From the NCBI RefSeq assembly GCF_008831545.1, contig NZ_CP044523.1:1240001-1304000 (forward strand): DNA of 64,000 nt, given 5' to 3'. The DNA comes from Halorussus halophilus (GTDB lineage Archaea > Halobacteriota > Halobacteria > Halobacteriales > Haladaptataceae). The notes under the pieces are model-generated. The model was not told the DNA's origin and ran no database searches. It worked only from the letters and a program-made list of their open reading frames with translations. Both the position numbers and the translations under genes were made by a program. How positions within the stretch are numbered: the stretch's first letter is position 1; every line of letters starts with the position of its first letter. Below are positions 16,306-25,215 of the stretch, in pieces.

Positions 16306-17379
16306 ATGGACTCCGGTTCGGCTGCAAATTTCGCAGAGATGGGTACGTTGGGAATCGAAGAGGAGTTCTTCGTCGTGGACGACGACGGCGTTCCGACGGC
16401 AGGAACTGACGAACTCGTCTACGAGCGCGACCCGCCCGAAATACTCGACGGGCGACTCGACCACGAACTGTTCAAGTGCGTCATCGAGACTCAAACGCCG
16501 AAAATCGACCGTCTCGAAGATGCCAGAGAGCCACTGCTCGACGTTCGGCAGGCGCTGGTGGACCACGCCGAAGCGGGCGGCTTCCGCATCGCGGCGGCGG
16601 GGCTCCATCCGGGCGCGAAGTGGCGCGAACTCCAACACGCCACGAAAGAACGCTATCGGGCGCAACTCGACCGTATCCAGTACCCCCAGCACAGAAACAC
16701 GACCGCGGGCCTGCACATTCACGTCGGCGTGGACGACGCCGACAAAGCGGTCTGGGTCGCTAACGAGATTCGCTGGTACCTCCCGGTGATGCTCGCGCTG
16801 TCTGCGAACTCGCCGTATTGGAACGGCTACGACACCGGGCTTCAGTCGGCACGGGCGAAAATTTTCGAGGGGTTACCGAACACCGGAATGCCGACGGACT
16901 TCGGCTCCTACGAGGAGTTCGACGCCTTCGAGCGGACGATGCTTCGGTCGGACTCTATCAACGACCGCGGGGAACTCTGGTACGACGTGCGACCGCACAC
17001 GGAACTGGGTACCGTCGAGGTTCGGACGCCCGACGGACAGGCCGACCCCGAGCGCGTACTGGCGTTCGTTGAGTACGCCCACGCGCTGGTCCTTGATTTG
17101 GCCGAGCGGTACGAAGACGGCGAGAGCGGTTATAGGCACCGCCGCGAACTACTGGACGAGAACAAGTGGCGCGCGCTCCGGTACGGCCACGACGCCTCGT
17201 TCATCCGGCGCGACTTAGAGGGTAAAATCGGCCTCGGCGAAGTCGTCGAGCGGGAGTGTGACCGCCTCGGCGTCTCCGGAATTGCAGACATCTACGACGA
17301 GGAGAGCGGCGCGACTCGCCAGCGCCGACTCCGCGACGAAGCGGGCGTCGAGGCGCTGTACGAGTCGCTCGTTCTGTAG
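16306..17379 (+). CDS. gshA: Glutamate--cysteine ligase, GCS2 family
   Basis: A 357-residue carboxylate-amine ligase of the GCS2/YbdK type. It begins with the family signature [13 protein letters not shown] and has [16 protein letters not shown], in which the His pair and acidic residues bind metal-ATP, plus a [11 protein letters not shown] segment. Haloarchaea use gamma-glutamylcysteine as their main thiol, so this enzyme is inferred to make it from Glu and Cys. The family includes less specific amine ligases. The start at 16306 fits the TATA box and removes an unconserved 56-residue leader. Confidence 0.85.
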   Translation: MDSGSAANFAEMGTLGIEEEFFVVDDDGVPTAGTDELVYERDPPEILDGRLDHELFKCVIETQTPKIDRLEDAREPLLDVRQALVDHAEAGGFRIAAAGLHPGAKWRELQHATKERYRAQLDRIQYPQHRNTTAGLHIHVGVDDADKAVWVANEIRWYLPVMLALSANSPYWNGYDTGLQSARAKIFEGLPNTGMPTDFGSYEEFDAFERTMLRSDSINDRGELWYDVRPHTELGTVEVRTPDGQADPERVLAFVEYAHALVLDLAERYEDGESGYRHRRELLDENKWRALRYGHDASFIRRDLEGKIGLGEVVERECDRLGVSGIADIYDEESGATRQRRLRDEAGVEALYESLVL

Positions 17380-17424
17380 GTAAGGTTTTTACTGGCCGGA
17401 GGCTTTTGTCCTCGTAGAAAGGAC

Positions 17425-18108
17425 ATGTCCGACGAAAACGAACGCGAGGACAACCCAGAGGAGTTTACGGACGAGGAGAACGCGAGCGGCGCGACCGAGG
17501 CAGACGACGCGAGCGACGAGATTCCAGTCGATACCGACGGCATCGAGGAGGGGAGCGCCGAGGGGGAAGACGCGCAGAAGCGACTGAGCAAGGGTCGCGA
17601 CCGCCTCGAAGAGGAGGCCGACAAAGCAGTAGGCCAGTTCGACCAAGGCATCGTAGACCTGCTGTCGTGGGTCCTCGACACCGAGACGCGAGCGCGAATC
17701 TTCGTCTACCTCCGACAGCACCCCTACAGCACGAGCGAGGAAATCGCGGAGGGAACTGGTCTCTATCCGAGTACCGTCCGCGAATCGCTCGCGGAACTCC
17801 ACACCGAGGAGAAAGTCGTCCGTCGCAAGCGCGAGAGCGAGGGCGCGGGCAACAACCCCTACGAGTACACCGCCATCGCGCCGAGCGAACTCGTCGGCGG
17901 TATCGTCGGACAGATTCAGGACGAACTGAACACAGTGTTCAACTTGGACGACCACCTCGAACGCGGCGACGCCGACACCGAAACCGAACCCAGTCGCCCC
18001 GTTAGCATTCAGGTCGAAGAGAGCGACTCAGACGAGTTGGAGAGCGACGACGAGTCGGCGGACACCGAGACGGTAGACGACACATCTGACGATTCGGACG
18101 AGTCGTAA
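17425..18108 (+). CDS. Winged-helix transcription regulator with acidic flanks
   Basis: A 227-residue protein. A winged-helix domain (about 85-150: DTETRARIFVYLRQHPYSTSEEIAEGTGLYPSTVRESLAELH, seen in pieces, then a VVRRKRES wing) sits between two highly acidic low-complexity arms, roughly 60 residues at the start and 50 at the end. A coiled segment (about 55-75) may dimerise it. It is a haloarchaeal DNA-binding protein of unknown target. A TTTTTAC element at 17386-17392 gives a leader of about 10 nt. Confidence 0.75.
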   Translation: MSDENEREDNPEEFTDEENASGATEADDASDEIPVDTDGIEEGSAEGEDAQKRLSKGRDRLEEEADKAVGQFDQGIVDLLSWVLDTETRARIFVYLRQHPYSTSEEIAEGTGLYPSTVRESLAELHTEEKVVRRKRESEGAGNNPYEYTAIAPSELVGGIVGQIQDELNTVFNLDDHLERGDADTETEPSRPVSIQVEESDSDELESDDESADTETVDDTSDDSDES

Positions 18109-18205
18109 CACTCACGCTACCTTTTGACCGGACGTCCCACTAAATTACTCCGTTTTCGGCGCGTATTCCGAAGGTCCTAAGCCGCGGGGAACCTTCCGCG
18201 GGGGT

Positions 18206-18697
18206 ATGAGGGTTGCCCTGGGCGGGACCTTCGACCCAGTCCACGACGGTCATCGCGCGCTGTTCGAGCGCGCGTTCGAACTCGGCGACGTGACGGTCGG
18301 CTTGACGAGCGACGAACTCGCGCCGAAGACGAGACACGTGGACCGGTACGTCCGCCCGTTCGAGGAGCGAAAACAGGACCTCGAAGCCGTGCTTTCGGAC
18401 ATCGCCGAGCAGTACGACCGCGAGTTCGAGGTCCGCACGCTAGACGAGCCGACGGGCATCGCGACCGAACCGGGCTTCGACGTGCTCATCGTCTCGCCGG
18501 AGACGAAAGACGGCGGCCGTCGCGTCAACGACATCCGCGAAGAGCGGGGACTCGACCCCCTGCAAATCGAAGTCGTGGACCACGTCATCGCCGAGGACGG
18601 CGACATCATCTCTAGCACTCGCATAGTCAACGGCGAGATAGACGAACACGGCAACCTCACCCCCGACAGAGACGGTCGCGCGCCGAAACGAGAGTAG
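18206..18697 (+). CDS. coaD: Phosphopantetheine adenylyltransferase, archaeal type
   Basis: A 163-residue nucleotidyltransferase with GGTFDPVHDGHRALF (6-20), the T/HxGH adenylyl-transfer motif, and a closing ISSTRIVNGEID segment like the ISSTxI of this superfamily. It adenylates 4'-phosphopantetheine, the penultimate step of CoA synthesis. The archaeal form is distinct from bacterial CoaD, and this length fits it. Confidence 0.92.
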   Translation: MRVALGGTFDPVHDGHRALFERAFELGDVTVGLTSDELAPKTRHVDRYVRPFEERKQDLEAVLSDIAEQYDREFEVRTLDEPTGIATEPGFDVLIVSPETKDGGRRVNDIREERGLDPLQIEVVDHVIAEDGDIISSTRIVNGEIDEHGNLTPDRDGRAPKRE

Positions 18698-18701
18698 TCT
18701 G

Positions 18702-19076
18702 CTACCACGACGGCGCTTCTAAGCCCGCCGATTCGAGCAGTTCCTTCCACCGTTGCTGAATCGTCAGTCGAGAGACGCCTGCGGCTTCTGCGACGACGCC
18801 TTGGGACCGCTGGTCGCCTTCGATGAGCGACCCAGCGTACAGACTCGCGGCGACGACTGCTTTCTTCGAGTCGGGACTGGTGTCGTCGTCCCACTCCGAG
18901 ACCGTCGAGAGGAAGAGGTCGGTCGCCCGCGAGCGAGCGTCAGCGTCGAGCTCGAGGCGGTCTGCAGTCTGTTGGAGGTCGGCGAGCCACCGCTTGTTCT
19001 CGATTTGGTCGCGTGCCCGGTACACGAAATTCAATACGGCTCCATCCCACATAAACGCTCGCAGATAACGATACAT
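18702..19076 (-). CDS. TFB-like single cyclin-repeat protein
   Basis: A 124-residue protein. Its second half (DSKKAVVAASLYAGSLIEGD, then QGVVAEAAGVSRLTIQQRWKEL) matches a cyclin repeat of archaeal TFB/TFIIB. The N-terminal zinc ribbon, B-finger and one cyclin repeat of a full TFB are missing. It could be a short TFB decoy or modulator, or a decayed TFB. The ATG at 19076 is used; a longer open frame reaches back into the tRNA gene and is rejected. It converges on coaD with 4 bp between stops. Confidence 0.65.
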   Translation of the reverse strand: MYRYLRAFMWDGAVLNFVYRARDQIENKRWLADLQQTADRLELDADARSRATDLFLSTVSEWDDDTSPDSKKAVVAASLYAGSLIEGDQRSQGVVAEAAGVSRLTIQQRWKELLESAGLEAPSW

Positions 19077-19109
19077 TCTTGTCGCCCTCGCGGGAAAATG
19101 GGGATGCGA

Positions 19110-19193
19110 GCGCGGGTAGCCAAGCCAGGAAACGGCGCAGCGCTTAGGACGCTGTCTCGTAGGAGTCCGCCCGTTCAAATCGGGTCCCGCGCA
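19110..19193 (+). tRNA. tRNA-Leu (anticodon UAG)
   Basis: An 84-nt class II tRNA. The acceptor stem is GCGCGGG / CCCGCGC with discriminator A at 19193. The anticodon arm CAGCG-CTTAGGA-CGCTG has UAG at the centre, a long variable arm (TCTCGTAGGAGT) follows, and the T arm is GCCCG-TTCAAAT-CGGGT. The 3' CCA is not encoded. A T-rich run follows at 19200-19205 as a likely terminator. No intron is seen. Confidence 0.93.
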
Positions 19194-19200
19194 TCCACCT

Positions 19201-19400
19201 TTTTATTGCGAGCGTTTGCCTCCGGCAAACGCTCGATAAAAATCTGGACCAAAATCACGTCGTCACCCCCTACGGAGGCGGCTTCGCGGCCTCCTTCGAG
19301 GGTTCCTCGGACGCGCTCGGTTCGGCGAGATTCCTCCGGAACCTCGCCTCACTCGCGGTGAATCGCGGCGCTCGGGTTCTTCGAACCGCTCGCTTGCGAA
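19201..19400 (+). repeat. Covarying-hairpin intergenic element, family 2, copy A
   Basis: Three hairpins in order: CGAGCGTTTGCC / GGCAAACGCTCG (19209-19235, perfect 12 bp), GGAGGC / GCCTCC (19274-19294) and GGCGAG-x-TTCC / GGAA-x-CTCGCC (19324-19348). The same scaffold (TTTTATTGCGAGCG, ATAAAAA, AAAATCAC-TCGTCACC, GGTTCCTCGGACGCGCTC) occurs inverted at 55960-56126, but the first two hairpins have different arm sequences there. It directly follows the tRNA-Leu gene. No protein is encoded. Confidence 0.7.
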
Positions 19401-19511
19401 TGCTACCCTGGTCCTAGGAGAGGATGGGCGAAACAAGTTGGATTCGTGTCGGAATACGAACCCAACACCTTGCTAACAATTCACAAACTCGTGAGTCGGT
19501 TTGACGCACCT

Positions 19512-19518
19512 TTTTATA
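19512..19518 (+). promoter_or_regulatory. TATA box for the 19541 membrane gene
   Basis: TTTTATA whose centre is 26 nt before the ATG at 19541, exactly the spacing for leaderless initiation. Confidence 0.65.
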
Positions 19519-19540
19519 CTCTCGACATGTTGGCGTTCGT

Positions 19541-20104
19541 ATGTCAGGACTGGCGGACACATACGACACTGGCGGCCGCCAGTCCACCCTCTTGTGGGCA
19601 TCTCTCCTCTTCGTCGGTGGCTTCGTCGCGGCCGCTGGACTCGCGGCCGCGGCCGCCAGCGTCGTCGCGGGATTCGGTACCTCGCCCGCCACAGCAGTCG
19701 ATTCCGGAGTGCTATTCGCAGGAGCGACCCTGCTCGCACTTTACGCCACGCTCGCCGCACGGGCGGCGACTGGCCGACGTCGTGCCGTCGCGGCGCTCGG
19801 CGCTATCGTCGCCACCGGCGGCCTCGCACTCTTCTGGGCGGTAGAGGCGACGACGTTCGCGGCCGTTCCGCTCGGAGCCATCGCCGCCTACGTCGTCGGC
19901 GCAGTCGTCGTCCTCTGGGCTGTCGTCACCGCTGACGGCTCTGTCGCACCCGCTCGCGGCGCGTCGGCCGAGAACGACTCGACGGCCTCCGTCAGCGGCG
20001 TCGTCGGAACTCGTCCCGCTGAGCAGGCGGACACGGCGACTACCACACACGTCGGAACCGACGGCGGCGACGAGGACGACGACTTGGAGTTCTTCGACGA
20101 GTAA
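19541..20104 (+). CDS. Haloarchaeal multi-pass membrane protein of unknown function
   Basis: A 187-residue protein with four predicted membrane segments (about 18-42, 53-70, 80-100, 105-126), Ala/Val-rich, followed by a 60-residue soluble acidic tail ending in DDDLEFFDE. No family recognised. It has its own promoter and lies 133 bp before dacZ in the same direction. Confidence 0.65.
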   Translation: MSGLADTYDTGGRQSTLLWASLLFVGGFVAAAGLAAAAASVVAGFGTSPATAVDSGVLFAGATLLALYATLAARAATGRRRAVAALGAIVATGGLALFWAVEATTFAAVPLGAIAAYVVGAVVVLWAVVTADGSVAPARGASAENDSTASVSGVVGTRPAEQADTATTTHVGTDGGDEDDDLEFFDE

Positions 20105-20237
20105 ACGGCCTCAGGGGAGTATCCATTGACTGACCACGAGCGATAGCCTGCCGTCCTGCCGATACCTTACGAAATTGACGGGACGCAAATAACTCTCTCC
20201 ACAAACCTTTTCTCCGGTCGCTGAGTCAGTGCGGGTA

Positions 20238-21050
20238 ATGGCTGGTTTGAGCGAACTGTTGGGGGACCTCGTCGCCGACGCCGACGCCGCATTCTTGTTC
20301 TCCCCGAGCGGGTCCTACTACGACCAGTTCGAGGACTTAGACGGCGTCGAACTCGTCGTCGTCGGTCCCGAGAACTCGGTCGGCGCGGACGAGTTCGTCG
20401 AACTCCCCTTGGAGTTCGAGAACGTCCACGAACGGATTCGATTCGGAATCGAAGGCGGCATGGAACAGGGGTATCTCGAAGACGGCGACGTGGTCGTCTG
20501 CGCGGTGAGCATGTTCGAAGGTGGAACCGACACCGTCACGCGAGCGCGAGCGAGCGACTCGATGCGCTCTGGGGTCTACGACCTCTTCGCAAACTCGCGG
20601 GCGGACCCCGGTGTCATCCGCGACGTGTTCGAAGTCGCAATCGAACTCGGGAAGAAAGGCCAGAAGGGCAAACCCGTCGGCGCGCTGTTCGTCGTCGGCG
20701 ACGCGGGCAAAGTGATGAACAAGTCCCGCCCGCTGAGTTACAACCCCTTCGAGAAGTCTCACGTCCACGTCGGCGACCCCATCGTCAACGTGATGCTGAA
20801 GGAGTTCTCCCGACTCGACGGCGCGTTCGTCATCAGCGACTCCGGGAAGATAGTCTCCGCATATCGCTACCTCGAACCTTCTGCGGAGGGCGTCGATATC
20901 CCGAAGGGCCTCGGTGCACGCCACATGGCGGCGGGTGCGGTCACCCGCGAGACGAACGCGACGGCCATCGTCCTCTCGGAGAGTGACGGGATGGTTCGAG
21001 CGTTCAAGAGCGGCGAGTTGATACTCGAACTGGACCCGGAGGAGTACTGA
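20238..21050 (+). CDS. dacZ: Diadenylate cyclase DacZ
   Basis: A 270-residue c-di-AMP synthase of the archaeal DacZ type. The C-terminal DAC domain carries the DGA motif (DGAFVISDSG, 194-203) and the RHR-like motif GARHMAAG (226-233). It makes c-di-AMP from two ATP; in haloarchaea the enzyme is linked to osmotic balance. The ATG at 20238 matches the start of known DacZ proteins (SELLGDLVADAD) better than the GTG at 20229. It overlaps the next gene, an MscS-like membrane protein, by TGATG, so the second messenger and a channel-like protein are co-expressed. Confidence 0.93.
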   Translation: MAGLSELLGDLVADADAAFLFSPSGSYYDQFEDLDGVELVVVGPENSVGADEFVELPLEFENVHERIRFGIEGGMEQGYLEDGDVVVCAVSMFEGGTDTVTRARASDSMRSGVYDLFANSRADPGVIRDVFEVAIELGKKGQKGKPVGALFVVGDAGKVMNKSRPLSYNPFEKSHVHVGDPIVNVMLKEFSRLDGAFVISDSGKIVSAYRYLEPSAEGVDIPKGLGARHMAAGAVTRETNATAIVLSESDGMVRAFKSGELILELDPEEY

Positions 21051-21826
21051 TGCAAGTGGACTGGCAACTGCTCCTCCGAGAGGAGTTCCAGTACATCCTC
21101 GCGTTGCTCGTCCTCCTCGTTGGCGGACTCGGGGGCTACGTCATCGGCCGACTGAACAAGCGACTGCTCGACGCCGCCGGAGTGCCCGAAGCAGTCGAGC
21201 GCACGCCGTTCGAGCGAACGGCCCAGAGTCTCGGCACCGACACCGTCTCGCTCGTCGCGCGTCTGAGTTCGTGGTTCATCTACGGCGTCGTCATCCTCAT
21301 CGCGCTGAACATCGCGGACCTGTTGAACGCCCGCCTCTTCTGGGAGGGCGTCCTCTCGTTCATCCCGGACCTGTTCGTCGCGGTGCTGGTGTTCATCATC
21401 GGCTTCGTCGTCGCCGACAAGGCCGAACTCATCGTCGGCGAGCGACTGCGCTCGGTCAAGTTGCCGGAGGTCGGCATCATCCCGAAGGTCGTCAAGTACA
21501 CCATCGTCTATCTGGCGGCACTCATCGCGCTCGGACAGGTCGGCGTCGCCACGACGGCACTGCTCATCCTGCTCACCGTCTACGCCCTCGCCATCATCGT
21601 CTTTGGCGCGGTGGCGTTCTGGGACCTCCTGCGGTCGAGCGCGGCGGGCGTCTACCTCCTCCTCAATCAACCGTACGGCATCGGCGACAAAGTTCGCGTC
21701 GGCGACGAACGAGGCATCGTCCAAGAAGTGGACGTGTTCGTCACCCACATCGAGAGCGAGGGCGAAGAACACGTCATCCCGAACAGTCGCGTGTTCAAGC
21801 AAGGCTTCGTTCGGATTCGGGACTGA
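21050..21826 (+). CDS. Short MscS-like membrane protein coupled to DacZ
   Basis: A 258-residue protein with about five membrane segments (12-32, 75-95, 102-124, 148-167, 172-195) followed by an MscS-type beta domain: LNQPYGIGDKVRVGDERGIVQEVD, read in two pieces, then VIPNSRVF. The cytoplasmic alpha/beta domain of full MscS channels is absent; the protein ends just after the beta domain. Translational coupling to dacZ suggests a mechanosensitive or ion-conducting partner in c-di-AMP osmoregulation. Confidence 0.75.
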   Translation: MQVDWQLLLREEFQYILALLVLLVGGLGGYVIGRLNKRLLDAAGVPEAVERTPFERTAQSLGTDTVSLVARLSSWFIYGVVILIALNIADLLNARLFWEGVLSFIPDLFVAVLVFIIGFVVADKAELIVGERLRSVKLPEVGIIPKVVKYTIVYLAALIALGQVGVATTALLILLTVYALAIIVFGAVAFWDLLRSSAAGVYLLLNQPYGIGDKVRVGDERGIVQEVDVFVTHIESEGEEHVIPNSRVFKQGFVRIRD

Positions 21827-21849
21827 AAGCGAACGAGCTATTTTCGCCG

Positions 21850-22422
21850 CTACTCCGTGGATTCGTCGCCGCCGTCTGGTGACTCCTCGCTTCCCATCGG
21901 TTCCGCAGGCACGCCCGCCACCGTCGCGCCCGGTGGAACGTCCCTCGTCACCAGCGAGTTCGCGGCGACGCTCGCGCCCGCGCCGATTTCGACGCCGGGC
22001 AGGACGATGGCTCCCGCGCCTATCATCGCGCGCTCGCCGACGACAACTTCACCCGTGCGATACTCGTCCTGTAGGAATTCGTGGCAAAGGAGGGTTGCAT
22101 CGTACCCAATTATCGCGTGGTCCTCGACGGTGACGAGTTCGGGCCAGAACACGTCGGGCGTCGATTCGAGGCCCCACGAGACGCCCTCGCCGACGGTGAC
22201 GCCGATGGAACTGAGCAGGAGATTCTTGAGTTTGAGGCTCGGCGAGATACGCGCGAGGACGATGACGGCGTAGTTGATAGCGACGGTGAGGGGACTCTTC
22301 GCCTTGGGCCACGACTGCAGGGAGTTGAACGGGCCGGGCGTGGCGTGGTGGGTGATGCGGTCGTGGCGCGGCGTGTCGTCAGGTGGGGCTTGGGAGTCGG
22401 ACTCGTCGCTCTCGTCGGTCAC
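21850..22422 (-). CDS. Hexapeptide-repeat acyltransferase (LbH family)
   Basis: A 190-residue left-handed beta-helix acetyltransferase-like protein. Hexads are visible at VTVEDHAIIGYDA, VVVGERAMIGAGAIVLPGVEIGAGASVAANS (read in pieces) and the closing DVPPGATVAGVPAEP of the CysE/maltose-acetyltransferase group. A hydrophobic stretch (about 45-75) precedes the helix. It begins with GTG and lies 36 bp after purD on the same strand. The acceptor (sugar or lipid) is unknown. Confidence 0.75.
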   Translation of the reverse strand: MTDESDESDSQAPPDDTPRHDRITHHATPGPFNSLQSWPKAKSPLTVAINYAVIVLARISPSLKLKNLLLSSIGVTVGEGVSWGLESTPDVFWPELVTVEDHAIIGYDATLLCHEFLQDEYRTGEVVVGERAMIGAGAIVLPGVEIGAGASVAANSLVTRDVPPGATVAGVPAEPMGSEESPDGGDESTE

Positions 22423-22458
22423 GAAAACGTGTTCACACTGCCGAGGCTTGAAAGTAGT

Positions 22459-23751
22459 CTATTCGCCCCGGAGTTCCGCCATGTGGTCGATGCGCCGCTG
22501 AACGAGGTCCGACTTCCCGATGTCGTGGCGAACGTCCAGTCCGTCCTCACCGGCAACCGCGAGGGCGTCCTCGGCAATCGTCTCGGCCTCAGAAATCGAG
22601 TCGGCGACACCCACGACGGCGAAGGCCCGCGAAGTCGTGGTGTAAATCCCATCCTCTCGGTCGTCCACGCTGGCGTAGAAGAGGATGGCGTCCCCCGCGC
22701 TCTCCTCGTCTACTTCCACCTTCGCGCCAGCTTTCGGGTTCTCGGGGTAGCCTTCCGGCACGGCGTACTTACAGACCGTCGCCTTTGGGGAGAAGGACAG
22801 TTCCGGCAGGGAGTCGCCCTCGCGGGCCCTCGTCAGCACGTCGAGGAAGTCGGTGTTCAGCACCGGAAGCGTGTTCATCGCCTCGGGGTCGCCGAAGCGC
22901 GCGTTGAACTCCACGACCTTGACGCCCTCGGTAGTGAGCATGAACTGGCCGTAGAGGACGCCCTTGTAGCCGTCGAGCGCCTCGACAGTCGCTTCGAGTA
23001 CACTCACGGCGTCGTGGTAGTCCTCGTCGGTCATGAACGGCAGTGCGAGTCCGGCGTCGCTGTAGCTTCCCATGCCGCCCGTGTTAGGTCCCTCGTCGCC
23101 CTCGTAGGCACGCTTGTGGTCCTGCACGGCGGGCGTGACTCGCAGGTCGCCGTTGGCGACGAACGCCTGTACAGTAAACTCCTCGCCGACGAGTCGCTCT
23201 TCGAGGACGACTCGCTCGTAGTCGGCGTCTTGGAGGTACTCTTTCGCTTCCTCCTTGGTAATCTGGTCGCCGGTGACTCGCACACCTTTCCCGCCAGTCA
23301 ACCCTGCTGGCTTCACCGCGAGGTCGCCGTCGTAGTCGTCGATGTACTCGCAGGCGGCCTCCATGTCGTCGAACGTCTCGAAATCCGGACAACCCGGTAC
23401 GTCGTGCTGGCGCATGAACCGCCGCTGGAACGCCTTGTCGGTCTCGATGCGGGCCTCGTCGGCCTCCGGTCCGAAGGCGTAAATTCCGGCGTCGTCCAGC
23501 GCGTCGGCGACGCCTGCCGCGAGCGGTCCCTCGGGACCGACGACGGCGAGGGTCGCACCCACGTCCTCCGCGTAGGAGACGACCGCAGTGGGGTTCTCCG
23601 TGTCGAGCGTCTCGAAGCCTTCCGCGATGGCCGCGATACCCGGGTTTCGGTTGCCAGCGCAAGCGTAGAGGTCGGCCGAACTGTCGCTCAGCGCACGAGC
23701 GATGGCGTGTTCGCGCCCGCCGCCGCCGACTAACAGGACTGTCTCGCTCAT
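22459..23751 (-). CDS. purD: Phosphoribosylamine--glycine ligase
   Basis: A 430-residue ATP-grasp enzyme of purine synthesis. It opens with VLLVGGGGREHAIARAL, has VVGPEGPLAAGVAD, the GLTGGKGVRVTGD loop, GPNTGGMGSYSD and EFNARFGDPE, all hallmarks of PurD. It joins glycine to phosphoribosylamine. Length is normal. A 550-codon open frame on the opposite strand is a codon-bias shadow. Confidence 0.95.
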   Translation of the reverse strand: MSETVLLVGGGGREHAIARALSDSSADLYACAGNRNPGIAAIAEGFETLDTENPTAVVSYAEDVGATLAVVGPEGPLAAGVADALDDAGIYAFGPEADEARIETDKAFQRRFMRQHDVPGCPDFETFDDMEAACEYIDDYDGDLAVKPAGLTGGKGVRVTGDQITKEEAKEYLQDADYERVVLEERLVGEEFTVQAFVANGDLRVTPAVQDHKRAYEGDEGPNTGGMGSYSDAGLALPFMTDEDYHDAVSVLEATVEALDGYKGVLYGQFMLTTEGVKVVEFNARFGDPEAMNTLPVLNTDFLDVLTRAREGDSLPELSFSPKATVCKYAVPEGYPENPKAGAKVEVDEESAGDAILFYASVDDREDGIYTTTSRAFAVVGVADSISEAETIAEDALAVAGEDGLDVRHDIGKSDLVQRRIDHMAELRGE

Positions 23752-23831
23752 ATCTGGGAGAAGTGGGCAAAGGAGTGTAAAGGTTGCTCTTGTGCGCAGT
23801 GGAAGTATTCACGAATGTGAGTATTCATTTC

Positions 23832-24551
23832 CTATTTCTCGGCTTCGACGCGCTCGCGCTGGCCGCTCAGGACGAAGCCGAGACCGACGCCGATGCCGAG
23901 AAGCGTCAGTCCGGTTTCGCGGGAACTGTCCCGTTCTTCTCCTCGTTCGTACGCCTCGTTATCTGTGATGTGGGCTTCGACTCGGTACACCACGTAGTAG
24001 TCCCCGTTCTTCCGGACGAGTTCGTTCGCGCCGTCTACGGCATAGTGCGTCTTCGCCGACCCAGTTTCGATTGCTCGTCGAACCGGGTGACTGACCCGAG
24101 AGATGGGCGTCGAAGCGTATCGCATCGCTCGGCGAGCAGGCGCTCGGTTCAGCGTCAGCCGTACAGTTCCAGTGTCGTAGGCCACTTCTTCGGACTCGAC
24201 TTCGTAGAACGAGCCATCGACGTAGGCGTACTGGTAGCTGTTCGGGCCGTAATTCTCGACGTGGCCTGCCCACGAGACGTTTGCTGTGAGGTTCCCTCGC
24301 TGATAAATAGCGTATTCGAGCGTACAACTGCGGGACGGGAGCGGGTTGCCGAGACAAGCGATGTCGCTGTCGATACCGCGAGCATGGATGTCGTAGTCGA
24401 TGCCGTCCGACTGGTTGTACGTTACTTCCGTCGCCTCGTAGCGGTAGGAGTTGGGATGAGCCACACCGAAGGCATCGATGTAGAGGGGGTTGAGAAGCAG
24501 GAGGACGCCCAACGCGATTTTCAGCGTCGAGCGAGAGACGGGGAGGTCCAT
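23832..24551 (-). CDS. Haloarchaeal membrane protein with N- and C-terminal anchors
   Basis: A 239-residue protein of no recognised family. An N-terminal hydrophobic segment (about 9-28) and a C-terminal one (about 213-229) flank an extracytoplasmic-looking beta-rich domain with many Tyr, Asn-Gln and one cysteine pair (ACLGNPLPSRSC, about 65-76) that could form a disulphide. The end is charged, as for a stop-transfer anchor. Confidence 0.6.
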   Translation of the reverse strand: MDLPVSRSTLKIALGVLLLLNPLYIDAFGVAHPNSYRYEATEVTYNQSDGIDYDIHARGIDSDIACLGNPLPSRSCTLEYAIYQRGNLTANVSWAGHVENYGPNSYQYAYVDGSFYEVESEEVAYDTGTVRLTLNRAPARRAMRYASTPISRVSHPVRRAIETGSAKTHYAVDGANELVRKNGDYYVVYRVEAHITDNEAYERGEERDSSRETGLTLLGIGVGLGFVLSGQRERVEAEK

Positions 24552-24619
24552 GCTCCGCTCGTGAGTACGAAATGACTTGTATGTTCCGCGACTACTTCGA
24601 AAAGAAGTATTTCGGCCAC

Positions 24620-25099
24620 TCAGGTCGGTTCGTGGTCCGCGAGTTGCTTGCGGAGCGCGACGGCGAGTTCTTCGAACTCGGTGATGCGGAGTTCGTTGGT
24701 CGTCAGGAGGACGCCGTGGTCACCGACGATGACGCGATTGACGAACCCCTTCGAGAACACTCGAATGGTGAACTCGTACTCACCGATGTCGGGTTCGAAA
24801 CCCGCCTTCGCTGTCTTGTTGTAGGTTTCAGCGGAGTCGAATCCGAGGCGCTCGTTCTCGACCAGCGTCTGCTTGGCTTCGCGCGCTCGCTCGTGGTCGC
24901 CCTCGTAGAGGTCGCTCCGGAGGTAGATGAGGTCGAACGCGTCGGGCGTGAAGTAGACGACGCTCCGCAGCGAGTCGCCGACTGCGGTTCGGCAGGTGCT
25001 GGCGAGTTGGTCCGCGAACTCCTCGGAGATGCCTGTCTCTGTCATGGCGGGTCTGATACGACTCGGAAGGGCTTCAATCTCGCTTGTGATTTCGGACAC
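24620..25099 (-). CDS. Conserved haloarchaeal protein, resembling DUF7522
   Basis: A 159-residue soluble acidic protein. The segment SVVYFTPDAFDLIYLRSDLY, followed by EGDHERAREAKQT and ENERLGFDS, is a pattern I associate with a family of small haloarchaeal proteins of unknown function; the DUF7522 name is a tentative memory. The C-terminal half (EFTIRVFSKGFVNRVI-GDHGVLLTT) looks like an antiparallel sheet. An internal ATG at 25045 is an alternative start. Confidence 0.6.
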   Translation of the reverse strand: MSEITSEIEALPSRIRPAMTETGISEEFADQLASTCRTAVGDSLRSVVYFTPDAFDLIYLRSDLYEGDHERAREAKQTLVENERLGFDSAETYNKTAKAGFEPDIGEYEFTIRVFSKGFVNRVIVGDHGVLLTTNELRITEFEELAVALRKQLADHEPT

Positions 25100-25147
25100 T
25101 ATGTTGGAGTCGCCGAACTCTGTGCATCACTTCGGAAGCGAACGGCT

Positions 25148-25215
25148 CTGCAAACTCAACTGCGGCTATGAACAGCACTATCTGCAAACGCAATTGAGGC
25201 TATGAACCGCACTAT
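25148..25215. repeat. Two imperfect 34-bp tandem repeats
   Basis: Units at 25148-25181 and 25182-25215 agree at 30 of 34 positions; both end in GCACTAT. There are only two units and no spacers, so this is not a CRISPR array. They abut the family 1 element that starts about 25210. Confidence 0.75.

Noticed and set aside
19110-19400. Integrated element using tRNA-Leu as attachment site
   Set aside because: No partial copy of the tRNA 3' end was found downstream and no integrase gene is present; the adjacent repeat is non-coding.
22081-23733. 550-codon plus-strand frame opposite purD
   Set aside because: Codon-bias shadow of purD; composition rich in Val/Arg/Leu with no recognisable domain.
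25148-25215. CRISPR array
   Set aside because: Two directly adjoining units without spacers and no cas genes anywhere in the window.
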